DNA of 64,000 nucleotides from JBCCQH01 sp039024435 (GTDB lineage Bacteria; Bacteroidota; Bacteroidia; J057; JADKCL01). The notes beneath the pieces were generated by a model. It made no database searches. It was not told the origin of the DNA and saw only the letters and a program-made list of their open reading frames with translations. The stretch's first letter is position 1. Each line of letters begins with the position of its first letter. The stretch spans positions 15,078-79,077 of the forward strand of contig JBCCQH010000020.1 in NCBI GenBank assembly GCA_039024435.1, given 5' to 3'. The translations under genes and the position numbers were made by a program. Shown here one piece after another: positions 8,624-17,714 of the stretch.

Positions 8624-9205
8624 GTGAAAGCAATAAGCGAAAGAAAGCAACAAGTCATCGCGACCGCCGAGCGCCTTTTCAGTGAAAAGGGGTATCTGGC
8701 GACCAGTGTACGTGATTTGGCCGAGGCGCTGCAAATTGAAGCCGCCAGCCTCTACAGCCATGTCAAGTCGAAGGAGGACTTGCTGTGGGGCATCGCCGAC
8801 CGCTGTGCCGATCAGTTCTTTGCCACGGTAGAACCGATTTCCGCTGCGGAAGTCAACACCAAAGAGAAGTTAACCCAGATGATCATCGCCCACGTGCAGG
8901 TAATCTGCACGAACCTCGCGGCATCGGCTATTTTTCTCCGGGAATGGCGCCACCTATCTGAACCACGCAAAAGTGAATATGCCCAGCGGCGCGCCAATTA
9001 CGAGAAGATGTTTCGCAATGTCATTCGTCAGGGAATTGAGGAAAATCTCTTCAAGCACTACGACGAAGGCTTTAGCACGCGCACCATCCTTTCGGCGATT
9101 AATTGGACGCACACCTGGTACCGGCCCGATGGTGAGCTTACCCCCGAAAAAGTGGGGGAAAACCTGTCGAGCTTTTTGCTGAACGGTCTGATCCGCACGA
9201 TTTAA
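8624..9205 (+). CDS. TetR/AcrR-family repressor, probable regulator of paa genes
   Basis: 193 residues. The N-terminal helix-turn-helix spans residues ~8-55 (VIATAERLFSEKGYLATSV, IEAASLYSHVKSKEDLL), the classical TetR signature. The remaining ~135 residues form the helical ligand/dimer domain. I use the GTG at 8624, which gives the standard spacing before the first helix. The gene sits 87 bp upstream of paaA in the same direction and downstream of a perfect 14-bp palindrome at its own promoter. TetR-family PaaR proteins are known to be released by phenylacetyl-CoA. By context this one probably senses that compound or a related acyl-CoA, but the ligand is inferred. Confidence 0.85.
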   Translation: MKAISERKQQVIATAERLFSEKGYLATSVRDLAEALQIEAASLYSHVKSKEDLLWGIADRCADQFFATVEPISAAEVNTKEKLTQMIIAHVQVICTNLAASAIFLREWRHLSEPRKSEYAQRRANYEKMFRNVIRQGIEENLFKHYDEGFSTRTILSAINWTHTWYRPDGELTPEKVGENLSSFLLNGLIRTI

Positions 9206-9292
9206 AGTAAAGTAGAAAGAGAGCGACGTCAAGCTGACGAAACCAAACGACAACCAGAGTGTTCATTTAAAGAATAAGAAACAAAATTTGGT

Positions 9293-10282
9293 ATGTACGG
9301 AGCAATAACGATCACCGACATTGACAACTACGGAATGCGCGTAGAGGATGAAGATCCCGTCAAGTTGGCTGAATTTGAGGCACGGATTGCGCGGGGCGAA
9401 AAGATCGAGCCGCAGGATTGGATGCCTTTTCTTTACCGCAAGCAGCTCATCCGCATGATTGAGCAGCATGCACACAGTGAGATCATTGGGTCACTTCCGG
9501 AAGGCACTTGGATCACTCGGGCCCCCGGATTTCGACGGAAACTGGCCCTGATGGCCAAAGTCCAAGATGAAGTTGGGCACGCACAGCTGTTGTATTCGGC
9601 GGCTGAGACCTTGGGCAAATCCCGGGAGGACATGATTAATGACCTCATCTCGGGCAAGTCAAAGTACAGCAATGTCTTCAACTACCCCGCTCCCACCTGG
9701 GCGGATACGGCGGTGATCGCCTGGTTGATCGACGCCGGTGCCATTGTAAATCAGACCACCAACGCCAAAGGCTCGTACGGACCGTACTGTCGTGCGCTGG
9801 ATCGGATTTGTTACGAAGAATCTTTCCACCTGAAATACGGACACGATACCGTTGTCCACCTCGCTACAGGTACCCCCACCCAGCGGCAGATGCTGCAAGA
9901 AGCCCTGACCCGCTGGTGGAAGCCGATCATGCACTTTCACGGACCGCCCGACAAAGTCTCTCAGCACACTGAAGTGCTTACCCGTTGGAAAGTAAAAATG
10001 GCGACCAATGATGCCATGCGCCAGACGTTCCTAGACATGTACGTTCCGAAGATCTGGGAACTCGGTCTTACGGTGCCCGACGAAAACCTGCGCAAAAACC
10101 CGGAAACGGGCAAGTGGGAATTTTCCGATCCCGATTGGAATGAATTTTATGAGGTCATCAAGGGCAACGGGCCTTGCAACGCTGAGCGTTTGGGTGTACG
10201 TCGCCTCGCGGAGGAAGAAGGTCGCTGGGTCCGGGAAGCATTGAAGTCGCAAAGCCGCGCTTACGTTGCCCCACTGGTCTGA
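9293..10282 (+). CDS. paaA: 1,2-phenylacetyl-CoA epoxidase, catalytic subunit A
   Basis: 329 residues, the normal PaaA length. This is the diiron oxygenase subunit that epoxidises the aromatic ring of phenylacetyl-CoA in the cytoplasm, forming the heterohexameric core with PaaC. Iron-binding carboxylate/His motifs of the ferritin-like fold are visible: EIIGSLPEGTWI..., QDEVGHAQLLYSAAE (ExxH) and CYEESFHLKYGHD (second ExxH). The ATG at 9293 follows an AT-rich leader. It is the first structural gene of paaABCD, with 17 bp to paaB. Upstream, at 9227-9239, there is a short inverted repeat CGTCA-AGC-TGACG of unknown meaning. Confidence 0.96.
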   Translation: MYGAITITDIDNYGMRVEDEDPVKLAEFEARIARGEKIEPQDWMPFLYRKQLIRMIEQHAHSEIIGSLPEGTWITRAPGFRRKLALMAKVQDEVGHAQLLYSAAETLGKSREDMINDLISGKSKYSNVFNYPAPTWADTAVIAWLIDAGAIVNQTTNAKGSYGPYCRALDRICYEESFHLKYGHDTVVHLATGTPTQRQMLQEALTRWWKPIMHFHGPPDKVSQHTEVLTRWKVKMATNDAMRQTFLDMYVPKIWELGLTVPDENLRKNPETGKWEFSDPDWNEFYEVIKGNGPCNAERLGVRRLAEEEGRWVREALKSQSRAYVAPLV

Positions 10283-10299
10283 CCTTATCGCTTCGCAAA

Positions 10300-10692
10300 A
10301 TGAAAATGGACGACTCACACGATCCTCGCATTCGCCGCGCTGACGTTCCCTCAGCTGAGGAATATACGGTTAAGGAAACCCTTGACCAGTGGGGAACCTT
10401 CGAGGTTTTCCACCAAAAGTCGCGCGGTGATCACCACTCACACGTCGGTTGTGTCCATGCTCCCAATCCGGAGATCGCTTTGCTGTTTGCCAAAGAGCAA
10501 TACGCACGGCGCATGAAGTGTGTCAACCTCTGGGTGGTACGCACGGCGGACATTACGGCGAGCAGCTATGAAGACGCGGAGATGTTTGAGCCGGCAACGG
10601 ACAAGTCGTACCGGGAAGCGTTTGGCTATAAAAATAAACACCTCATCAAGAAGTACAAGGAAGAACAAGCGCAGGCCAAAAAAGAAGGCTGA
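10300..10692 (+). CDS. paaB: 1,2-phenylacetyl-CoA epoxidase, subunit B
   Basis: 130 residues; PaaB is normally about 95-130. It is a small cytoplasmic subunit needed for assembly or electron transfer in the phenylacetyl-CoA epoxidase complex. Diagnostic features are WGTFEVFHQKSRGDHHSHVGCVHA near residue 30 and the central ALLFAKEQYARR helix, followed by WVVRTADITASS. The last 25 residues are Lys/Gln/Glu-rich and probably disordered. The gene lies 17 bp after paaA and 17 bp before paaC, consistent with one operon. Confidence 0.95.
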   Translation: MKMDDSHDPRIRRADVPSAEEYTVKETLDQWGTFEVFHQKSRGDHHSHVGCVHAPNPEIALLFAKEQYARRMKCVNLWVVRTADITASSYEDAEMFEPATDKSYREAFGYKNKHLIKKYKEEQAQAKKEG

Positions 10693-10709
10693 ACCCAATT
10701 TGCCCACTT

Positions 10710-11468
10710 ATGAATTTTGATGCGATCAAAGAGCTGTTGTACCGCCTCGCCGATGACGATCTGATCATGGGGCACCGCAACAGTGAATGGACAGGTTTGG
10801 GTCCGATTTTGGAGGAAGACATCGCATTTTCTTCCATGGCGCAAGATGCGGTCGGGCATGCCCAAGCCTATTACATCATTCTGCACCAGTTATTGCAGGA
10901 GCCAGCCCCGGACACGATTGCGTTTGCCCGTCACCACAGTGAGTTTCGCTCCTGTCATTTGGTAGAGCACCCAATTGGCGGCTACGCATTTAGCTTGGTG
11001 CGACATGCCTTGTACGATACCGCGAAGTCAATCCGACTGGAAGCTTTGTCCAATTCCAGTTTCCGCCCCCTTTCTAATCTGGCACAGAAAATCGGTCGGG
11101 AACAACGGTATCACCAACTACACGCTGAGACCTGGCTGCGGCAATTGGGCAATTCCACCCAAGAAGCCAAGACGCGTTTGCAAAACGGGCTAAATGAAGC
11201 TTATCCGCTGGCTTTCAGTCTTTTTGAACCTACATTGTACCACGACGCAATGGTGGATACCGGTCTGCAAATCAGCGAAGCTGAACTGGAGGCCCAATGG
11301 ATGGAAAAGGTTCAAGCGCTCGTTCTAGCCTCTGGTCTACAGTTGCCCGAAATAGAAGACAAGACGGTGGCCTACGGGGGCCGCTACGGAAAGCATACCG
11401 CATTTCTTCCGCCCATGCTGGAAGAGATGACCGAGGTTTTCGTGATTGATCCCCAGGCGACTTGGTAA
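10710..11468 (+). CDS. paaC: 1,2-phenylacetyl-CoA epoxidase, structural subunit C
   Basis: 252 residues, the usual PaaC size, ferritin-like fold. PaaC pairs with PaaA and stabilises it; it is not the catalytic diiron subunit. Visible landmarks are HRNSEWTGLGPILEEDIAF, SSMAQDAVGHAQAYY and REQRYHQLHAETWLRQLG, matching the helices of this family. Located between paaB and paaD with short spacers. The downstream gap to the paaD start is 120 bp and contains an upstream in-frame extension of paaD that I do not consider translated. Confidence 0.95.
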   Translation: MNFDAIKELLYRLADDDLIMGHRNSEWTGLGPILEEDIAFSSMAQDAVGHAQAYYIILHQLLQEPAPDTIAFARHHSEFRSCHLVEHPIGGYAFSLVRHALYDTAKSIRLEALSNSSFRPLSNLAQKIGREQRYHQLHAETWLRQLGNSTQEAKTRLQNGLNEAYPLAFSLFEPTLYHDAMVDTGLQISEAELEAQWMEKVQALVLASGLQLPEIEDKTVAYGGRYGKHTAFLPPMLEEMTEVFVIDPQATW

Positions 11469-11588
11469 AAATATTGTAGAACGGTTCTCGTAACCAGTTT
11501 GCGGGGACGCTTCGTCCAGAATTTGGGCCGTGTCCCCGCTTTCTTTCCTTGTCTGACTGCCACCGCTCCTTCACTCAATTCTGATGCA

Positions 11589-12080
11589 ATGATCACAGAA
11601 GCCAAAGTCTACACCGCGCTCGAAGATGTGAAAGACCCCGAAATCCCGGTGATTTCCGTGGTTGACCTGGGAGTGATCCACAATGTGGAAATTGCGGACA
11701 ACGAGCGTGTTACGGTAGAAATGACGCCGACCTTTGCTGGGTGTCCCGCAATTGACGCTATGAAATCGGACATTTACCGGGCGATGCAAGAGCAACTGGA
11801 TCTCCCCAAGGAACGCGTCACGGTCAATGTCCTCTACAATCAGGTCTGGACCACCAACAAGATCACCGAACGTGGACGGGTTATATTGAAGGGATTCGGC
11901 CTCTCCCCTCCCCCCGAGTTTGATGGCATGTTGACCCTGGAAGTCCTGCAAAACGCAGTCTGTCCCAATTGCAACTCGAACAACACCTTCATGATGTCGA
12001 CATTTGGGCCCACTGCTTGCCGGGCCATTCACCACTGTAACAATTGCAAGGAGACCTTCGAGCAATTCAAGCCGCTTTAA
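11589..12080 (+). CDS. paaD: Phenylacetyl-CoA epoxidase maturation protein D (MIP18/SufT-like)
   Basis: 163 residues. The N-terminal half is a DUF59/MIP18 domain (ALEDVKDPEIPVISVVDLG; the conserved Cys is in FAGCPAIDAM). The C-terminal half carries a zinc-finger-like set CPNC...C...CNNC. PaaD is thought to assist iron-sulfur cluster assembly for the PaaE reductase. I start at the ATG at 11589, because the longer frame from 11499 adds 30 residues unlike the family. It is the last paa gene here. No paaE, paaG, paaZ, paaJ or paaK follows, so the rest of the pathway must be elsewhere. Confidence 0.93.
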   Translation: MITEAKVYTALEDVKDPEIPVISVVDLGVIHNVEIADNERVTVEMTPTFAGCPAIDAMKSDIYRAMQEQLDLPKERVTVNVLYNQVWTTNKITERGRVILKGFGLSPPPEFDGMLTLEVLQNAVCPNCNSNNTFMMSTFGPTACRAIHHCNNCKETFEQFKPL

Positions 12081-12572
12081 ACTTCTTTCTTGAGTATTGT
12101 ATCTTGGCGTTCGCGCTCCTGACCGACCTGAATCGGCGCCTCTGGCGTGGATAAATTGGTCGTAGATGGGGAGAGGGTGCCGGGATAGCGAATTTGCTTT
12201 CGTTCTTGGCGGGTGGTCTTGCGCAGTACCGCATGGGTACGGGAGGAAGTGGATTTGGGGAGCTTCCATTGCTGCTGGTGAGATGCGCGTCCGGAACGCA
12301 CGAATCGGAAATTGAGCAATTAGAACTTTTTTTCGCCATTGGAAATTTTCCTGCGCCAATGGGAAAATCCTCGGGGGCCGCACGGCGTGCCGTGCGGCTA
12401 CGATCCTCGGGTTGTAGCGACGCTTTGGGGTTACTTGTTCATCGCTGCTTGCGCGTCTAGGACACGCCAATTGGAAATCGGGAATTGAGGAATTGAGGAA
12501 TTGAAAATTTTCCTGCGCCAATCGGAAATCAGAAATCGATCATTTGAAAATTTCCATTCCTTGTTAACAAGC
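12081..12572. other. Non-coding stretch with palindromes and short repeats
   Basis: About 490 bp with no convincing gene. It holds a near-identical direct repeat AATTTTCCTGCGCCAAT (near 12344 and 12506), three tandem copies of GGAATTGA (12481-12504), and a perfect 22-bp palindrome (listed separately). Similar GGAAATCAGA/GAAAATTTCC fragments recur at 29232-29320. A short minus-strand frame (12077-12319) ends here but shows no family. The composition suggests accumulated repeat debris. Confidence 0.55.
12377..12398. repeat. Perfect 22-bp palindrome (REP-like)
   Basis: GCCGCACGGC, GT, GCCGTGCGGC: ten-base arms that match perfectly around a 2-base centre. It is not followed by a T-run on either strand, so it is not a classical terminator. 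The GC-rich hairpin within an intergenic repeat zone suggests a REP-type element, which is inference. Confidence 0.6.
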
Positions 12573-12604
12573 AAAAACGCCGTCCCGGAAAGGACGGCGT
12601 TTTT
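12573..12604 (-). terminator. Strong bidirectional intrinsic terminator
   Basis: The 13-base arms AAAAACGCCGTCC and GGACGGCGTTTTT match perfectly around a 6-base loop, giving a GC-rich stem with a T-run on either strand. It lies 21 bp downstream of the stop of the minus-strand 1632-residue gene and can also stop plus-strand reading from paa. Confidence 0.9.
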
Positions 12605-12624
12605 GTGAAAGGACCTCCGTCCAG

Positions 12625-15600
12625 TTATTCAATGATGATCTTGCGGATCATTTCGTTGCCTTTGTTTGAGGTCACGCGGAGGAAGTACATGCCCGCCGCT
12701 GGTTGGCTGAGGTTGACTTCTTCACGGTGGACCCGCACACCGGACAATTCACTGGCGTAAATCGTCTGACCGGTCAGGTTCATGATCTCAAGATTTACGT
12801 CCATGAACTTCGGCAAATCAAAGTCAATCGAGAACTCACCGGCATTCGGGTTCGGGAATACTTTGACCCCGGCGGTAAAGATTTCGTCTTCGATTTCGAC
12901 CGGATCGCTGACCGTAAATACGTTGCAGACCGTAGTCTCACAGGTGCCGTCGCTAGCGGTTAAGCACACGTTAAAGCTGCCCATGGCCACGAAATTGTGG
13001 GTCGGATTCTGACCGGTGGCGGTGGAGCCATCCCCGAAATCCCAATCCCAAGAAGTGATATTCGAAGTGCTGTTGCCATTGAACTGGACCGTGCCGAATA
13101 GCGGCGCAACCCCAGGTGAAGTAAAGCTGGCGTTCGGCGCCGGCGCCGTAGCAATCACCACTTGGTCAGTAGCGGTACAACCGAGCGCATCGGTCACCTG
13201 CACACTGAAGGTGCCACCACTGCTGGTGGTTATAGTTTGGCCCGTCGAGCCATTGTTCCAAAGATAGCCTGTCGGACCCGTTCCGGCATCGAGCGTCGCG
13301 GATTCGCCATCACAAAGCGTCAGGTCCGGACCCAGATTCACGTTCAGGAAGGACTGCGTGACCAGCACGGTGTCGCTACCAACGCAACTGGACTGCGGAT
13401 CGGTCACTTCAACAATGTAGGTTCCCGCTTGGCCTACCGTAATCGATTGCGTCGTGGCGCCGTTCGACCAGAGATAACCGAATCCAGGATTGCCCGCATT
13501 GAGGTTCACGGTTTGGCCTTGGCAGAGGACCGGAGGCTGGCCAATGTTCACCGTCGGGGTAGTTCCCATACCAATCATTACCTGGTCGGTTGCTGGGCAA
13601 CCATTGGCATTGGTAACGGTCACACTGTAAGTTCCCGGCTGCGTACCGGTAATCGTCTGCGCGGTTGATCCCGTGCTCCAGTTGTAAGTTACCCCGGCGC
13701 TGCCCGCATCGAGCGTCCAATCGTCGCATTCCGTCCGATCCGGACCGAGGTTCACCACCGGTGCGAGCAGAGCATTCATTTCGACACTGTCAGTAGCCAC
13801 ACAGCCATTCGGCGTAGTGACCGTTACCCCGTACAGACCCGGGGCGGTTACCAGCACTTGCTGCGTCGTGGAACCGCTCGTCCAAGTGTAGCTGGTCCCC
13901 GTAGGTCCTGAACCCGCATCGAGCAAGTAGCCCAATCCCAGGCAGAAGGTAGTATCCGGACCGAGTTGCGCTACCGCATCCGCGAAGAAGTTGACCGTCA
14001 CCGTATCCGTATTCACGCAACCGTCCGCGGAAGTAATTTCCACTTCATAAGTTCCGCTCGAAGACGGATATATGACCTGAGTGGTATCCGTGGTACTCCA
14101 CAGATAAGTACTGCCCGGATTGCCCGCATCCAGCGAGTCGTAGCTGCACTGATCAATGGTATCGTTACCGTAAGGACGGCCCGGCAAGGTCAGCACGGTC
14201 ACCAGCACTGAGTCGGTGGCCTGGCAGTTGTTCGAGTCGGTCACCGTCAAGGCGTAGACATCGGTCGAGTCCACGAAAAGGCCCGGACTGGTCTGACCGC
14301 CACCCCACAGGAAACCAACGTACTGGTTGGTGTCGCCGTAGATGAAGAGCGGATCACAGTGGGTCGTATCCGCACCCAAATCCATGCTGATGGTAATGCC
14401 GGTGTACTCATCCGCCCCAATGTCCGGGGTGGTCGTACTCCGCGCCTGATCGTCAAAGTCATCGTTGACCAGCGGAGTCACCTTACCGAGGTTGTCAGCG
14501 TTGCTACAGACAATGTGCAGATCGGTTCCGGAAATGAATCCCGGCAGGATTTCCACCGAGTTTTGGTTGAGCGCCGGGAAGGTAGTCTGCCAAGCTCCCA
14601 AGGTGGTGTAAGTGGGCGAACCCCATTGAGCTAGAATTGGACCATTGGTAAAGAAGTTGTTGTAGTCCATCTCGTCGATCGGCGCCGTGTTCGTCACCCG
14701 GATGGCCATACCGCCCTGACCCGGGAAGGCACCGCCCCCGGAGAAGATGTTGTTGCACACCCGGATACTATCCGCAAATGAAGTCGACAGCGACATGTAG
14801 CAGGCATAGCCACTGTAACCGTCGAGGTGACAAGAGTTGTTGACGATATCGACATCGTAGGGATTGAGGAGGTACATCGCGTAGGCAAAGCTGGTCGAGT
14901 AGAAATCACCCCCAAACATATTGTTGGCGATCAGACCTTTACCGGAATTGTAGCGGTTGGCGTAGCCGGTGTAGGAAGCATAACGGCCCACTGAATGGAC
15001 GCGGTTGCCCACGATCCGGAAATCTCCGTGCGGATAGTAATTGTAAATCCCGTAGCTCGACGCCGAACCGATGTTCGGATTGCCGTAGACGTAGTTGTTT
15101 TCTACTTCGATGTGCTCTTGGTAATAGGTAAAGATGCCGTAGAAGTAAAAGTCGGTCACCGTATTGTTGATGACTTTGTTGTTCTGCGTGTAAGTTGTAC
15201 TGCTGATCCCATTGAGGCGCATCCCGTAGTAGCCACCGGTGATCGTGTTGTTGGAAATCGTACAGTTATTGGCCGTGTTGCCAAAGGTCGAGTACTGGTT
15301 CTCCGCAAAGACAATCCCGATGTTGTAGGCCGAGAGCGTCGAGGTCGGAACATTGATGACACAACTGTCGATCACGTTGAAATCGGCTTGGTTCCGTAAG
15401 TGGAAACCGTAGCCGTAGTTGCCCGTGAGATTAACGGTTAGGTTTTTGATCGTCGTGTGCTGGGTACCGTTCAGGAGAATGATTTCCTGGTTCGTGCTCG
15501 AGAAGCTTTGCTGGATGGTCGTCGTAGCGGCATCCCCCCCATCGACGGTAATCGTATTGGTCGGCGAAGTGCCGATGACATTATTCAGAAGGAACTGATC

Positions 15601-17523
15601 GGTATAGGTGCCCGGGGTAACGTCAATCGTGACCGGACCCGTGATCCCACAACTGCTCAACGCGGTGGCCGCGTCCGAGAAGCTATTGAAGTTATTGCCG
15701 GCAGTCGGTGCGGCACTGTTGATCGTGTAGGCACCCGACATGCCGGTACAAACGTTCTGGCAGATCTGGTCGGAAGCATCCGGGTCACCGGTGATCTGCG
15801 GGTTAATCCGCACACACAATACGTAGTTGCCGGCGGTGGTGACATTCCAGGGAGTGGAAAAGGTGAAGTTTTGCTGTCCACCGGAAGTGCCCAGGGTCGT
15901 CGGCGTAAAGACTTCCGTCACCGACCAGGTGGTTCCCCCATCCGTAGAGTACTGCAGGGTCAGCGGAATACCGTTCAAAGAGTTGTTGCCGTTGTTCTGG
16001 ATTTGGACCGTGACGTTGTTGTTGCCGACCGTCAGCACCAAGGGGCTGACCAAGTCCCAAATATCTGCATCAAAGGGGGGCAAGACATGCTCGTCCGCAC
16101 CCACATCCTTGATGACATCCGGTGCCAAAGGACGCGATTGACCGTCGATGTCGTCGGTAACCCAAGGAACATTGAAGCCCCAGTTGTTCAACGGAGGCCC
16201 AAACGTATGGAGATCGTTGGCTCCGAAGTAGTTCGGGTTGTTATTTTGTGAGTTTTGGTTGTACGCTGCGAAAGCTCCCTGCAGCGCGCCCAAAGTCGCG
16301 TAGGAACCTTGGAGGTAAGCGTAAATCGACCCTTCCGAGGTACTGTAGAGGTTGTTGTGGTCTACCGTACCGATGTAGTTTTGGTTGAGGATGTAGTAGA
16401 CGTAGTTCGTACCGGCGCTCCCGGTTGCCGCAATCGAGTTGTTGATCAGGTCATTGTTCGTCGACTGCGAACCCGTGATATAGACCCCTCGCGAGCCCGA
16501 ACCGGGATTGTCTACCCAAATCGAGTTATTGACAATCTTTGTGTAGCGGCAGGACGACATGTAAATCCCGTAGGCCGTACCCGTGGAGATGAAGTTGCCC
16601 CCGATCCAGTTGTTGTAGATGCGGATCTCATCGTTGGTATTGAAGTTACAGGAAAGCATGTAGATGCCGTACGTCCCGACATTCTGCAACTTGTTATAGG
16701 CCACGTCCATCCGCGAACAACTGCGGAAGTAAAGAGGGCGATTAAAGAGGTAAGTCGTACCCATCGTGATCTCATTCCCGTGAACATGGGGCTGATTGAT
16801 GTCTTCCAGGTAGATGCCCGAGTAATAGGACTGAGTGATGACATTGCTGTCCAGGACCAATCCCGTAGACTGCGTATTCGTGGGGCCAGTAGCCGCGATA
16901 CCGTGGCGTCCCCCGATGATTTCGTTGTTTTTGATCGTGACATCGGTCACGTTGAGGGCGTTGGTGGAGAAATAGGTCGCACCGATGATCCCTACTTTGT
17001 ATCCACCGGAAGCGTTTGGCAGAGTGACTTTACATCCGCTGATTTCATTGTTCACACAATTGCTAATCATCTGGATCCCGTAACCATAGGTCGCGCCAGG
17101 GTTGGCGACGCCCAGATTGATGATCCGAATGTTATCGGCACCATTCAGACGGAACGTATAGTCGTTGGTCGTATTGCTGGTCCAGGTCAGCGTCCGGGTA
17201 TCCGGGTCGACCCCATCAAAGGTGATGACGTTGGTCGTCGAGGAACCAGTGACCGCATTGAGATTGACGCGCTCGTTGTACGTACCGGCCGAAACCGTAA
17301 ACGTAACCGCACCAGAAACGCCCGGGCCCTGAGCTGGACCACCATCGGTACGCGTACCGAGGTTGAGATCGTTTACTGCCGAGACGAAGTTTTGGTAGTT
17401 GGTAGCAGAAGCAGGGGCGCCGGCATTGATCGTATAGCCGCCGCTCATCTGCGCGTAAGAGAACGACGCTGCGAACAATAAAAGCAAGGATAATAATAAA
17501 ACCTGACGTATAGCTTCCTTCAT
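12625..17523 (-). CDS. Giant T9SS-secreted surface protein with beta-helix, Ig-like repeats and PKD domain
   Basis: 1632 residues. A signal peptide (VLLLSLLLLFAASFSYAQ) is followed by two similar right-handed beta-helix blocks at ~30-480 and ~590-1030. Both open with MSG(G/A)YTIN and contain many NN(T/E)I, GI and Y-rich rungs. Six ~75-residue Ig/PKD-like repeats follow at ~1040-1490 (LGPD-x-x-x-C ... LDAG ... YxWSTGxTTQ ... GxYxVxVT). A PKD domain (WDWDFGDGS) lies at ~1490-1550, and a type A T9SS sorting domain at ~1560-1632 (VFPNPNAGEFSIDF ... GMYFLRVTS ... KIIIE). It is therefore exported through Sec and T9SS to the cell surface or medium. The beta-helix may bind or cleave polysaccharide, but no catalytic residues are evident; adhesion is equally likely. 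A terminator lies at 12573-12604. Confidence 0.92.
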   Translation of the reverse strand: MKEAIRQVLLLSLLLLFAASFSYAQMSGGYTINAGAPASATNYQNFVSAVNDLNLGTRTDGGPAQGPGVSGAVTFTVSAGTYNERVNLNAVTGSSTTNVITFDGVDPDTRTLTWTSNTTNDYTFRLNGADNIRIINLGVANPGATYGYGIQMISNCVNNEISGCKVTLPNASGGYKVGIIGATYFSTNALNVTDVTIKNNEIIGGRHGIAATGPTNTQSTGLVLDSNVITQSYYSGIYLEDINQPHVHGNEITMGTTYLFNRPLYFRSCSRMDVAYNKLQNVGTYGIYMLSCNFNTNDEIRIYNNWIGGNFISTGTAYGIYMSSCRYTKIVNNSIWVDNPGSGSRGVYITGSQSTNNDLINNSIAATGSAGTNYVYYILNQNYIGTVDHNNLYSTSEGSIYAYLQGSYATLGALQGAFAAYNQNSQNNNPNYFGANDLHTFGPPLNNWGFNVPWVTDDIDGQSRPLAPDVIKDVGADEHVLPPFDADIWDLVSPLVLTVGNNNVTVQIQNNGNNSLNGIPLTLQYSTDGGTTWSVTEVFTPTTLGTSGGQQNFTFSTPWNVTTAGNYVLCVRINPQITGDPDASDQICQNVCTGMSGAYTINSAAPTAGNNFNSFSDAATALSSCGITGPVTIDVTPGTYTDQFLLNNVIGTSPTNTITVDGGDAATTTIQQSFSSTNQEIILLNGTQHTTIKNLTVNLTGNYGYGFHLRNQADFNVIDSCVINVPTSTLSAYNIGIVFAENQYSTFGNTANNCTISNNTITGGYYGMRLNGISSTTYTQNNKVINNTVTDFYFYGIFTYYQEHIEVENNYVYGNPNIGSASSYGIYNYYPHGDFRIVGNRVHSVGRYASYTGYANRYNSGKGLIANNMFGGDFYSTSFAYAMYLLNPYDVDIVNNSCHLDGYSGYACYMSLSTSFADSIRVCNNIFSGGGAFPGQGGMAIRVTNTAPIDEMDYNNFFTNGPILAQWGSPTYTTLGAWQTTFPALNQNSVEILPGFISGTDLHIVCSNADNLGKVTPLVNDDFDDQARSTTTPDIGADEYTGITISMDLGADTTHCDPLFIYGDTNQYVGFLWGGGQTSPGLFVDSTDVYALTVTDSNNCQATDSVLVTVLTLPGRPYGNDTIDQCSYDSLDAGNPGSTYLWSTTDTTQVIYPSSSGTYEVEITSADGCVNTDTVTVNFFADAVAQLGPDTTFCLGLGYLLDAGSGPTGTSYTWTSGSTTQQVLVTAPGLYGVTVTTPNGCVATDSVEMNALLAPVVNLGPDRTECDDWTLDAGSAGVTYNWSTGSTAQTITGTQPGTYSVTVTNANGCPATDQVMIGMGTTPTVNIGQPPVLCQGQTVNLNAGNPGFGYLWSNGATTQSITVGQAGTYIVEVTDPQSSCVGSDTVLVTQSFLNVNLGPDLTLCDGESATLDAGTGPTGYLWNNGSTGQTITTSSGGTFSVQVTDALGCTATDQVVIATAPAPNASFTSPGVAPLFGTVQFNGNSTSNITSWDWDFGDGSTATGQNPTHNFVAMGSFNVCLTASDGTCETTVCNVFTVSDPVEIEDEIFTAGVKVFPNPNAGEFSIDFDLPKFMDVNLEIMNLTGQTIYASELSGVRVHREEVNLSQPAAGMYFLRVTSNKGNEMIRKIIIE

Positions 17524-17654
17524 ATTAAAGTTTAGTTAATGATCGCGATGATACACCACGTACAATTATAAAAAATTTTAGACAAACATCCCACGGGACA
17601 ATGCCTTCAAACTGAGCGAACAAACACTTGTCGGCAAACCGACCGAATAAAAAG

Positions 17655-17690
17655 TCAAAGGTGTATTCTGCACTCAGAATACACCTTTGA
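17655..17690 (-). terminator. Hairpin downstream of the second T9SS gene
   Basis: TCAAAGGTGTATTCTG and CAGAATACACCTTTGA are perfect 16-base arms around CACT. It sits 24 bp after the stop of the minus-strand 1072-residue gene and before the promoter region of the 1632-residue gene. The T-run is weak (ACTTTTTATT follows on the minus strand), but position and perfection support termination. Confidence 0.75.
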
Positions 17691-17714
17691 ACCGGCAGCG
17701 AAAGCGGGCGCTAG

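Noticed and set aside
11499..11588. Longer start for paaD
   Set aside because: The 30 extra residues do not resemble PaaD, and the ATG at 11589 gives the normal N-terminus.
12077..12319. Short minus-strand frame that might be the tail of a lost gene
   Set aside because: Proline/serine-rich sequence without a start or family, in a region of repeat debris.
12625..17523. Repeats in the T9SS genes considered as a CRISPR-like or tandem DNA repeat
   Set aside because: Units are about 230 bp, diverged and in frame; they are protein repeats, not spaced identical DNA repeats.
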